A stretch of DNA of 64,000 nucleotides from a virus, in the IMG/VR virus record IMGVR_UViG_3300000115_000007, positions 27,664 to 91,663 of that record; one strand, given 5' to 3'. The position numbers and the translations under genes were made by a program. The number at the start of each line of letters is the position of its first letter. Positions within the stretch are counted from its first letter, which is position 1. The notes beneath the pieces were generated by a model. The model ran no database searches, was not told where the DNA came from, and saw only the letters and a list, made by a program, of their open reading frames with translations. Positions 43,610-52,000 of the stretch are shown here, in pieces.

Positions 43610-44100
43610 ATGTTGGTATTTTAGTTCCAGAGCTATTAATGTCTGGATATAAGATTTTTAATGATAAAGAGATCTTATATTTAATAGGCAATATTCCTCC
43701 TGTTAATTCATGGACTATTAAATCAGACACAAGTGGAACATATACTCCAGATGAAAAAATAAATTTAGAACCAGCCCATGACTATATAAAAGATAATTAC
43801 GTTGATAAGTATTTTAATAATTCGACTAAAGGTTATAATAATATATGGAGTTCAACTGATGTAAATTCTATGTCATGGCATAATGATTTAGTCGAAGGAC
43901 CAAATTTATTTTTTATGTATTATTTAAATGATGTAATAAATGATGGTGAAATATGTTTTAGAATTAATGGTGAAGAAACTGGAAAAATAAAACCTAAAAA
44001 GGGATTACTCTTAATGGGATCTCAAGAATTATACGTTGAACATAAAGTCAATCACACAGATGAAACTCGTGCGGTTTGTAATTTTGGGTTCTATGTGTAA
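43606..44100 (+). CDS. 2-oxoglutarate/Fe(II) oxygenase-like protein 2
   Basis: A 164-aa protein with SWHND (His92, Asp94), VEHKVNH (His146) and ETRAVCNF (Arg155). The core pattern LFFMYYLNDV and KPKKGLLL parallels oxygenase 1 (FFLYYLDD, PKAGDLF) and oxygenase 3 (FICLYYFN, PKKGNLA), so the three look like paralogues. It is coupled on both sides (ATGA at 43606, TAATG at 44100) and immediately precedes radical SAM D, suggesting the two act in sequence. Confidence 0.8.
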   Translation: MNVGILVPELLMSGYKIFNDKEILYLIGNIPPVNSWTIKSDTSGTYTPDEKINLEPAHDYIKDNYVDKYFNNSTKGYNNIWSSTDVNSMSWHNDLVEGPNLFFMYYLNDVINDGEICFRINGEETGKIKPKKGLLLMGSQELYVEHKVNHTDETRAVCNFGFYV

Positions 44101-45134
44101 TGGATCTAATTGTCAAACCAACAGAATTATGTAATTTTAAATGTTCATTTTGTTCATCATCTAAAATTACGTTTGAGGATAATACTGCTACTCTTGATCT
44201 AAATAAGATATTTAAGTTTTTAAAACGTTTTCCAGACACTCAAACAATTATTGTTAATGGTGGTGATCCATTAATGATGAAACCAAATTACTATTGGAAA
44301 ATTATAGAGTATCTTGATAAATATGATCTGCCTGCAACAATATCGCTTACAACAAATTTATATCCATTTCTTATGAAACCAATGAAATGGAAAGAACTTT
44401 TTAACCATCCTCGAATTGGTGTAGCTACATCATTTCAATATGGAGGAGGGAGATTAAAAGGTGATTATAGTGAATTTACAGAAGAAGATTTTTGGAAGTG
44501 TTCAGATGCGATGCTAGAACATGTTGGATACAGACCAGCATTCATAGCCGTAATCGTTGAAGAAAACGAAGATACTCATATTAAGACAGTTGAACTTGCA
44601 AAGAAAATGAATGTAGTCTGTAAAGTAAATTATGCCATGGCATCAGGTTCACAGTCTGCGCCATATCAGTTATCAAAAATATATGAACGTTATATTGAAA
44701 TATGGAAAGCTGGATTAAGCGATTGGGAACATAACACTCAACAGATGATGGTACGACTAAGAGGAGAATCCACTATATGTCCTCAAACAAGAACATGTGA
44801 TTCTGGCATTCGAACACTTCAACCTGAAGGTGACTACTATTCGTGTGGTGCATTTGGCGATGATTTAGATAAGGCTATTGATTTTAATTACGAAATGAGT
44901 GGTGGATTTTCAACACCTCTTGCAACAGATTTAAGTTTAATGAGTTTGAAAAATGCATGTTATACTTGTCCTATGTTTGAAATTTGCAATGGTTGTAAAA
45001 AAACTATTAAAGATTTAAAACAACATAACATGGTAGAAGATCATTGTAAACATATGAAGACATTGGCTTTAGACATTATTAAAGCAAACGATATAAAACT
45101 AGAACCTACGCCTTATATAAGAGAATATGCATGA
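44100..45134 (+). CDS. radical SAM enzyme D with SPASM-like C-terminus
   Basis: A 344-aa protein with Cys11-Cys15-Cys18 (CNFKCSFC), NGGDPL and a C-terminal auxiliary-cluster region (ICPQTRTC, YYSCGAF, ACYTCPMFEICNGCKK, HCKHM). It reads as a full peptide- or protein-modifying radical SAM. The short N-terminus before the motif matches radical SAM E (CNFRCDFC), and the two may be distant duplicates. The start lies in a TAATG overlap and the end in an ATGA overlap. Confidence 0.86.
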   Translation: MDLIVKPTELCNFKCSFCSSSKITFEDNTATLDLNKIFKFLKRFPDTQTIIVNGGDPLMMKPNYYWKIIEYLDKYDLPATISLTTNLYPFLMKPMKWKELFNHPRIGVATSFQYGGGRLKGDYSEFTEEDFWKCSDAMLEHVGYRPAFIAVIVEENEDTHIKTVELAKKMNVVCKVNYAMASGSQSAPYQLSKIYERYIEIWKAGLSDWEHNTQQMMVRLRGESTICPQTRTCDSGIRTLQPEGDYYSCGAFGDDLDKAIDFNYEMSGGFSTPLATDLSLMSLKNACYTCPMFEICNGCKKTIKDLKQHNMVEDHCKHMKTLALDIIKANDIKLEPTPYIREYA

Positions 45135-45664
45135 ATTTAAAAGATGATTTTCATACAGTTGTTAGTAATAAAGATATTATTAAGTTAATGAGCAATATAG
45201 AAACTAATATATTTGCCGATGAAAGGCTTATAGATGATTTTGTACAAACAAAGAAATTTCTATCGCAGAATTATCCGTTTGAGTATGCAATTTTAATTAA
45301 TGTTGCAACTATAATTTCTAATACGCTGCTCGAGCCTGAATTTGGACCAGTTGAGTTAATTGAACATAAATTAAATAAAGGTCGGCACGATGGAAATACT
45401 GTATACCACTATGACAAAACAGGCGGGGATCATCCCGATGGCATATATAAAGACATAGATTTTATTTGTTTATATTATTTTAATACACTACAAACTGGCC
45501 CTCTTTGTATAAAAAATAAATATAACGAATACTTTTACTATCCAAAGAAGGGAAATTTAGCAATTATTAATGAATTGAATCCGACTGTTGAACATAAAAT
45601 AGAGCCTTATGATTGGAAAAATATAGAAAGATATACAGCTAGATTTGGTTTTAAACTTTTATGA
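45131..45664 (+). CDS. 2-oxoglutarate/Fe(II) oxygenase-like protein 3
   Basis: A 177-aa protein with VYHYD (His93, Asp95), TVEHKIEP (His155) and ERYTARFGF (Arg167 or Arg171). It shares VEHK, the LYYFN strand and PKKGN with oxygenase 2. The first 80 residues differ from the other two. Coupled by ATGA at both ends. Likely the same reaction class on another residue or substrate. Confidence 0.77.
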   Translation: MNLKDDFHTVVSNKDIIKLMSNIETNIFADERLIDDFVQTKKFLSQNYPFEYAILINVATIISNTLLEPEFGPVELIEHKLNKGRHDGNTVYHYDKTGGDHPDGIYKDIDFICLYYFNTLQTGPLCIKNKYNEYFYYPKKGNLAIINELNPTVEHKIEPYDWKNIERYTARFGFKLL

Positions 45665-46365
45665 AACTAGATTTCTTAGCCCCATATTATCAGAATATTG
45701 AAAATCCTTCAGAAGAAATTAAAATTAAAATTTCAGAAGAAAGTCCTAAAAGCTATGCTTTGACTCGTGCGCCAAATAGAATGAATTCAGATGGAAGAAT
45801 TAACTGTGAAGGATTATATGAGGATGGTGTTGTTGCTGTATCTGTTAGTCCTATAAATCCTAAATTTAGATCACAGATAGAAGATGGTGTATGGCCTTTT
45901 ATAGAGTGTTTAATTAATAAAAATTATTTTACTATGAGTTGTTGTGAAGGACACGACGATAGAATGGGCGATCATTTTTATATTACATTAGCCTCTCCTT
46001 GTAAGAATGAATTAAAAGTTATAGAAAATGAAGTCGAGCATATTATAGGTTGTAAAGTCACAAAGAAAGATTCAATCGCTAATAATACTATAGTTTGGCA
46101 TGAGGATGGTAATCAATTAAAAACTATAGAGACTAGGATTGTTGTAGATGCTGATGCCGAAGCTGAAGACATAAATAATATGTATTTAAGAAAGTATCCT
46201 CGTTATTATTTTTTAAAAATCGATATGTTTACTAATAAAGATGATATCTATTTTGAATTTAATTTAACCAATCTAAAAAATAGAATAATATATTTAATAT
46301 TCAATAAAAAAAGTTTAGCGGAGTTACTAAATAAATTTAAAAAATTACCTAGGTCTACAAAATGA
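45661..46365 (+). CDS. unknown cassette protein with SCCEGH motif
   Basis: A 234-aa protein. The centre contains FTMSCCEGHDD followed by MGDHFYITL, a Cys/His cluster reminiscent of a motif (SCxGH...) in small phage proteins of unknown function. The C-terminal third is Lys/Asn-rich. Two adjacent Cys and the His could bind metal. It is coupled by ATGA to oxygenase 3 and to radical SAM E. No firm family. Confidence 0.65.
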   Translation: MKLDFLAPYYQNIENPSEEIKIKISEESPKSYALTRAPNRMNSDGRINCEGLYEDGVVAVSVSPINPKFRSQIEDGVWPFIECLINKNYFTMSCCEGHDDRMGDHFYITLASPCKNELKVIENEVEHIIGCKVTKKDSIANNTIVWHEDGNQLKTIETRIVVDADAEAEDINNMYLRKYPRYYFLKIDMFTNKDDIYFEFNLTNLKNRIIYLIFNKKSLAELLNKFKKLPRSTK

Positions 46366-47270
46366 TCGTATCGATTAACCCCTCATATTTTTGTAATTTT
46401 AGATGTGATTTTTGTTATCTATCTACTAAACAACTTGGAGATCAAAAACAAATTTCATTTGATAAACTAGATGAGTTGTTATCTCAAGTGCCAGATATAG
46501 AACATGTTGACTTATATGGTGGTGAAGTTGGTGCAATGAAAAAGTCGTATTTTTATGGCATTAAAGATGTTATAAGAAAATATTATTCGGGTGAAATTAG
46601 CATCAATACTAATTATTCTATGATGCATCCAGGATTCTTTGATGATGATGTATATCTTGCTGTCTCATATGATTTTGAAGCAAGAGAAAAGTCTGAACTT
46701 GTATTTCAAAATATGTTAATGAGTACAGTACCTATTGCAGTTTTAGTTTTAGCATCTCCAAAGGTGCTAGAAAAAGATGTATCTGAAATGATTAATATGT
46801 TGAATATGTGTTCGTCAATTATGTCTGTTGAGATTAAACCATATTCAATTAATCAAGCAAATGCTCATAATGTTACACACAAAGACTTTGAAGATTTTGT
46901 TATAAAGTGGCTCAAGTTAAAAGACACTATGAAGTTTGAATTTGTAAATGAAAACAGAATTATAGAATCAATGAAAGGAAGATATAATGCATTTTCGGAT
47001 GATCATATATACATCACTCCTTCTGGCAAATTTGGTGTCTTGGAATTTGATGAAGAGGATAAAGAATTCTTTCTTGAATTGGATTCTTGGGAACAATACA
47101 TTGATTGGACAAACAAAGAAAAAGAAGAAATGATAAGTCCTATATGTGCCTCATGTAAGTATTTTGGAAACTGCTTAACAGAGCATTATCGATATGTCAA
47201 AGATTTAAATAATAGCTGTAACGGATATAGAGGATTATTGGATTGGTATCATGAAAGAATGGCAAGTTAA
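46362..47270 (+). CDS. radical SAM enzyme E with short C-terminal cluster region
   Basis: A 302-aa protein with Cys11-Cys15-Cys18 (CNFRCDFC) and YGGEVG, and near the C-terminus PICASCKYFGNCLTEHY followed by SCNGY, a smaller auxiliary cluster set than in enzymes A, B and D (twitch-like). It overlaps the next gene by 20 bases. Probably another peptide- or protein-modifying enzyme. Confidence 0.83.
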   Translation: MIVSINPSYFCNFRCDFCYLSTKQLGDQKQISFDKLDELLSQVPDIEHVDLYGGEVGAMKKSYFYGIKDVIRKYYSGEISINTNYSMMHPGFFDDDVYLAVSYDFEAREKSELVFQNMLMSTVPIAVLVLASPKVLEKDVSEMINMLNMCSSIMSVEIKPYSINQANAHNVTHKDFEDFVIKWLKLKDTMKFEFVNENRIIESMKGRYNAFSDDHIYITPSGKFGVLEFDEEDKEFFLELDSWEQYIDWTNKEKEEMISPICASCKYFGNCLTEHYRYVKDLNNSCNGYRGLLDWYHERMAS

Positions 47271-47655
47271 ACAAGAAGTTTATCATAGATTAAATAAAAA
47301 TCATACAGATGATTTGAATAAAGTAGAAATAGTTTTTGATGATAATCAAGAGGTTATTATTAAAAATGCTATTCGACACTTTAATGAGAAAGTAGATGAA
47401 TGGTTATATCCAGCCAAGAGTTATGTTGTAGCAATATGTTATGCTTATTGGATTAGTAGAGATTTTAACGAAGATTTTTATGATTTGTTAAATGAACCAA
47501 TGCTTTTAGCTGGTAATGATCCATATTTTAAAACATACGAAAATAGTAAGGAAATATACGATAGTATACTTAACAATATAGATTGGCCATTGATGGTAAT
47601 TCACGGTATGGTTCGGGATATAAAAGGATATTATGATGTTGAAATCGGGTATTAA
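47251..47655 (+). CDS. unknown cassette protein 3
   Basis: A 134-aa, acidic, aromatic-rich helical protein overlapping both neighbours (20 and 23 bases). No cysteine motif except a single CYAYW. The size and helical nature would suit a partner or recognition protein for an adjacent enzyme, which is inference only. Confidence 0.6.
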   Translation: MKEWQVKQEVYHRLNKNHTDDLNKVEIVFDDNQEVIIKNAIRHFNEKVDEWLYPAKSYVVAICYAYWISRDFNEDFYDLLNEPMLLAGNDPYFKTYENSKEIYDSILNNIDWPLMVIHGMVRDIKGYYDVEIGY

Positions 47656-48196
47656 TCAGTGTTGGTCAACACCAATATATAAAACTCAAATTACTTCAGA
47701 CCAATGTGAAGAATTAGTTCAAGAAATTTTACTTAGTACTAATATTATGAAACCACAGGCTGAATACGACAGCGGTACACTTACAGATAAAATTCCATTG
47801 TTAAAAGATTTAGCTATAGAAAAATATACAGAATTTTTTAAAGAAGTATTTAGCATCGACCTAAATGATATGTCTTACGAATTTAGTTCTTGGTTAACAG
47901 GATCTCAAAAAGGATATTCAATGAATATTCATAATCATTCTGGAGCTCAATTTGCTGCAGTATTTTATGTTCTTTCTGACGATATTGATAAAGGTGGAGA
48001 ACTAGTGGCGTACGATCCAAGAGCAAATGCCAACAGAGGTTATTTTGGTAAAACCGCTGAAATGTTTAAACCTATTGAGTACGCACCTAAAACTGGTGAT
48101 GTAATAATTATGCCAGGATATGTTTATCATCTAGTAAAAACATATCACTCTAATCTTAGACTAGCTGTTCCAGTCGATATTTTTTTAAAATCATGA
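47633..48196 (+). CDS. 2OG-Fe(II) oxygenase (phage T4-type family, PF13759-like)
   Basis: A 187-aa protein of the family often annotated as 2OG-Fe(II) oxygenase in T4-type phages: CWSTPIYKTQI at the N-terminus, SWLTGSQKGYSMNIHNHSGAQ, then FYVLSDDIDKGGEL, MPGYVYHLVKTY and RLAVPVDI. The proximal motif is HNH (100-102), the distal His is 166 and Arg176 may hold 2-oxoglutarate. It differs from the three short paralogues earlier in the cassette. Last gene of the operon, with late promoters for fibre genes beyond it. Confidence 0.78.
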   Translation: MMLKSGINQCWSTPIYKTQITSDQCEELVQEILLSTNIMKPQAEYDSGTLTDKIPLLKDLAIEKYTEFFKEVFSIDLNDMSYEFSSWLTGSQKGYSMNIHNHSGAQFAAVFYVLSDDIDKGGELVAYDPRANANRGYFGKTAEMFKPIEYAPKTGDVIIMPGYVYHLVKTYHSNLRLAVPVDIFLKS

Positions 48197-48265
48197 ATTA
48201 GTTGCTATCCCACCCCACTAAAGAATACTCTTTATTATATCACACTTTTCTATAATTGTAAATAG

Positions 48266-48273
48266 TATAAATA
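48266..48273 (+). promoter_or_regulatory. T4-type late promoter TATAAATA (first of two)
   Basis: A perfect TATAAATA in the 137-base gap after the cassette, 61 bases before the gene at 48334. A second copy lies 27 bases downstream. Confidence 0.65.
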
Positions 48274-48292
48274 GCAATACTATGTTTTTATT

Positions 48293-48300
48293 TATAAATA
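48293..48300 (+). promoter_or_regulatory. T4-type late promoter TATAAATA (second of two)
   Basis: A perfect TATAAATA followed by TAGCTAAC, the extended form also seen at 14343 and 27859, 34 bases before the gene at 48334. Probably the main start point. Confidence 0.75.
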
Positions 48301-48333
48301 TAGCTAACAAGATATGGTTTAAGGGATTGGGAA

Positions 48334-48723
48334 ATGGCTCATTACGAAGATATAGAAATTGATCAAGGAACTGATGTTGTAATTCAATTGGAACTATATA
48401 ATCCAGACGGATCAAGAAAAACTTTACTTAACTGGGATTCAGATTTAGGAAGCTTTCACAATAATTATGACATGAGAGGTTATATTAAAAAAAGCTATAA
48501 CTCAACAGACTCAGCAGTTCAGTTTGGATGTACCGCATACAATCCACAAAATAAAGAAAATATTTTAGAGCTATCTTTAACTAATGTACAAACCGATGCA
48601 ATGCGCGCCGGCCGGTTTGTGTATGATGTTGAGATAGCGTCTACCGATAGTGACACTGGCATTGTAACAGTAGAACGCATTTTACAAGGGAATTTGACAT
48701 TAGTACCTTCAGTTACTAGATAG
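48334..48723 (+). CDS. small virion structural protein
   Basis: A 129-aa beta-rich protein starting AHYEDIEIDQGTDVVIQLEL and ending with RFVYDVEIASTDSDTGIVTV and RILQGNLTLVPSVTR. This all-strand layout, ending in a VERxLQGxxxxxPxVTR pattern, is common in small structural proteins next to fibre genes of marine phages. Probably a fibre-connector or baseplate-upper-type domain. Driven by the paired late promoters upstream. Confidence 0.65.
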   Translation: MAHYEDIEIDQGTDVVIQLELYNPDGSRKTLLNWDSDLGSFHNNYDMRGYIKKSYNSTDSAVQFGCTAYNPQNKENILELSLTNVQTDAMRAGRFVYDVEIASTDSDTGIVTVERILQGNLTLVPSVTR

Positions 48724-48731
48724 GAAAAACC

Positions 48732-48974
48732 ATGACATACCAAAATATAAAAGTTACCACTGACCGTACGATAGTCAAAAACATTAAAATTGGAACTCCT
48801 CTTCCTTCAATTAAAAAAATTAAAATTAGAAACACTCTAAGAGATACAACCGATATTGCTCTTGTTGAAAATATAGGTGATGGTGCTGTTTTATATTTTG
48901 ATCAAGTCGCTCAAAAATGGAAAAACACAAATAGATTAGAATACGTGAATATAGATGCTGGAGAAGGCTTCTAA
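48732..48974 (+). CDS. small structural hypothetical protein
   Basis: An 80-aa protein, basic in its first half and acidic in its second, with a short VLYFDQVAQKWKNTNRLEYV segment resembling the YxxxxxKWxxxxxL units found in fibre proteins. It stands between the 129-aa gene and the giant fibre gene and is probably also virion-associated. Role unknown. Confidence 0.55.
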   Translation: MTYQNIKVTTDRTIVKNIKIGTPLPSIKKIKIRNTLRDTTDIALVENIGDGAVLYFDQVAQKWKNTNRLEYVNIDAGEGF

Positions 48975-48978
48975 TCAT

Positions 48979-48986
48979 TATAAATA
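48979..48986 (+). promoter_or_regulatory. T4-type late promoter TATAAATA
   Basis: A perfect TATAAATA just after the stop at 48974 and 42 bases before the start of the giant fibre gene. Confidence 0.75.
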
Positions 48987-49028
48987 GATTTAACATTAAA
49001 GTATAGAATAAGATAGGTTGTTTATTTC

Positions 49029-52000
49029 ATGGCATCTATAATCCAGATTAAAAGATCAGCTACACAGACCATACCGACAAGTTTAGCGATAGGTGAAATG
49101 GCGTATTCATACGCTGATAGTGCAAATTCTCCAGGTACTGCTAAACTTTATATCGGAATAGGTCCTCCAGTCGACAGTGCCCATATTGTGCCCAACATGG
49201 CCACACAAATTGTGACAATTGGTGGTGAATATTATACTAATTTACTTGGAAGTGGTATGCCTGGTATTTCAGTAGCAAATCAATATGTATTATTAGATTC
49301 AAATAGAAAAATAGACTATCAAGCATTTGGTAATTTAGTAGCCGACTCCGGTACAATTAGTAAATTTATGTCTGATAGTGCAGCAATTGCATATGCCAAT
49401 ATTGACTCAGCCCATATCCTAACTCTTTCTGGAAGAAGTATTACTTTTGACTCTGGCGTAATAAGTCAATTTTCAGCTGACAGCGCAAGACTTACATACG
49501 CTCATATCGATACATCTTATCAACCTCTTATCACTGGACCGGATCAGATTATTATTGATCCTACGGCTGTAGGCGACAATACTGGCCGTGTTTTAATTAA
49601 AGGTGATTTACAGGTTGATGGTACACAAACTATTGTTAATTCAACAACTGTATCGACAAACGATATTAATATTACAGTTGCTGATGAAGCTGTTGATAGT
49701 GCTGCAGCAGATGGTGCCGGCTTATCGGTATTTGGTGACAGTTTTTACGACCGTGCCCATCTTAAATGGAATGCTACAACAAATAAATGGAATGTTAATC
49801 CTGGTATAGTAACATCGACTATCGATGCCACTGATAGCGGAGATATTCAAAATCTCACTGGTGACTATGTAGGTTATGCTAGAGGCATTATTAGTCAGTT
49901 CATGTCTGATAGCGCAAGAATTGAACATCTAGTTACTAACACTCAACATAATCAAAATACAGAAACTGTTGGTACTGCATCAACTCAAAATCTTGTACTA
50001 CGATCGTCGTTACCGCAAAGAGTATTATTTTCTGATAGTATTGATGTTGTAAGAGGCGTTGATAATTTCTTATATGTTGAATCCGATTTAGCCAATGATA
50101 ATGATAATAATAAGTACTTCAGAGATGATAAAAAAGAAGGTCTTTTTATTGGTCGTCAGAGATTAAGAGATTCTGGTTATTATAATACATTTATTGGCGC
50201 TGATGGTACTGTAAGAGGAACTACTTTTAAATTTGGTGAAGATGGTAAACCAACTGCTGTACCTGGAGGCTTTGACGGCTACACTGGATTTACGTATCCT
50301 GATATGCCATCGATGGGACAAAGAGAATTAGATTTTTATGGTTTAGAAATTAGAGACAGCGGCCTCTTTTCTACATTACAGCAAAACGTATTTAAAACAG
50401 ATATGAGTGTTGAATCTGCAGCGACATTAAGCCTAACTGGTGACTCGCTTGGCATGATTAGAATTCTAGGATCATTGGATAGTTCATTAATCGAACTTAG
50501 AAAAGATGGATCGATTAACTTTGTTGGAGGTTTATTTCAAGATAATTCAGAATATATCGGTGGTGGTTTATTTAAACCAGTTCCAGGAAATAATATTGGT
50601 GATGTGGCTTATCGTCCTGACCCTACTGTTGCGGCTCAAACTGGGGCAAATCCTTTAGGATTAGGAAACAGACTTGCATATGGCATAGCAGAGCCTAAAC
50701 TTGGTTTTGATATTACTAGTAAATCGTTTCAAGTATCTGCTAAATTTGATCCTACTACAGTTGCTTCTAGAAAGCTTTTTCCATCTAATCTTCAAGCTAC
50801 TGCAACTATGGCTGCTTTTGGACAAGATATTGATGATAGTAATAAAGCTCGCTTACTATTTGATGGTAATGCAGCAAGATTTAGAGCTGGATATTTTGAC
50901 TATGAAGATATCCATGTTAATAATATGGGATTGTATTCAAACGCGTTTGGATTCTCATCTAGAGCGTTTGGTGACTATTCCTTTGCTGCAGGTGATTCAG
51001 CTAAAGCACTATCTAATTATTCTATTGCTATGGGTCAAAAACCTCTTGTGTCTTCCGGAGCGGCGAATGGTATTGTTTTAGGTGGTCTCAGCTCAGTTAA
51101 TACTAATGGTATAAGTACGCCTGAAACACAATTTGCTGGAGCAGCGATTGGATTTAATAATAATATAACAGGCGATTTAGAAAATGCTATAGCAATCGGT
51201 CGCTCAAATACTCTTGCTACTACTGCTTCATGGTCATCTAGTCAATCACATTATCAGAATGTAGCTATCGGCATTGATAATAGCGTATCTAGTATAGTAG
51301 GCGCAAATGTTATATTAGGTGCAAATAATAAAATATTTGGTGATGGTAATGTTACAATCGGCGGATCATTCGATAATGGAGTGGCTGGAAGTAATAAGAT
51401 TGGTGTTGTTGGAACAAATGCTACTGCAAATTATACATTTGGAGAAAACAATACTGTTGCGGGTAGCTTTAACTTTACAATTGGTGAAGGCAATACGGTT
51501 GTAGATGCCTTAACTAATAGAACACTAACATTTGGTCATACCAATACAGTTTCAGCTGATGATGCTATGGCATTTGGCAGACAGAATACAGTTGCAGGTG
51601 AAGGCTCTATGGCATTTGGCCGTGGTGTTACTATTACAGCTGCTGCTGATTATTCAGTGGGCATGAACTTAAATGGTAATCCAGCAGAATTTGCTGAAAT
51701 TAAAGATGCTAACTTCTTCTCTATTCAAAATGGTAACGTAAGTATTGGTTCTGAATCAGATATGTCAGCTATCGGTTTTGCATCAGGTATAGGCAACCTT
51801 TATGTCGATGGAGACATAATTTATACCGGGGCGGTGTTAAAAAGAGCCGGCGCCGGTGTTGCTGCTGATAACCCATGGACAGATGATGGTTTTTCAGTAA
51901 CATTTACTCAAGTGCCAGCTGACGGATCAAAAGAATTAGGTATTAATGTACCGGTACCATACTCATCTACTGAAATTGTAACCGATTATGGTAATAGTCA

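Noticed and set aside
36299-48196. Cassette as a DNA hypermodification pathway rather than peptide modification
   Set aside because: Not excluded, but SPASM-type C-termini, a Cys-His-tailed small protein and the location in structural genes favour protein targets; no nucleotide-modifying enzyme was recognised.
48200-48240. Stem TAAAGA-ATAC-TCTTTA as a terminator after the cassette
   Set aside because: Only six A-T-rich pairs and no clean T run directly after it; too weak to call.
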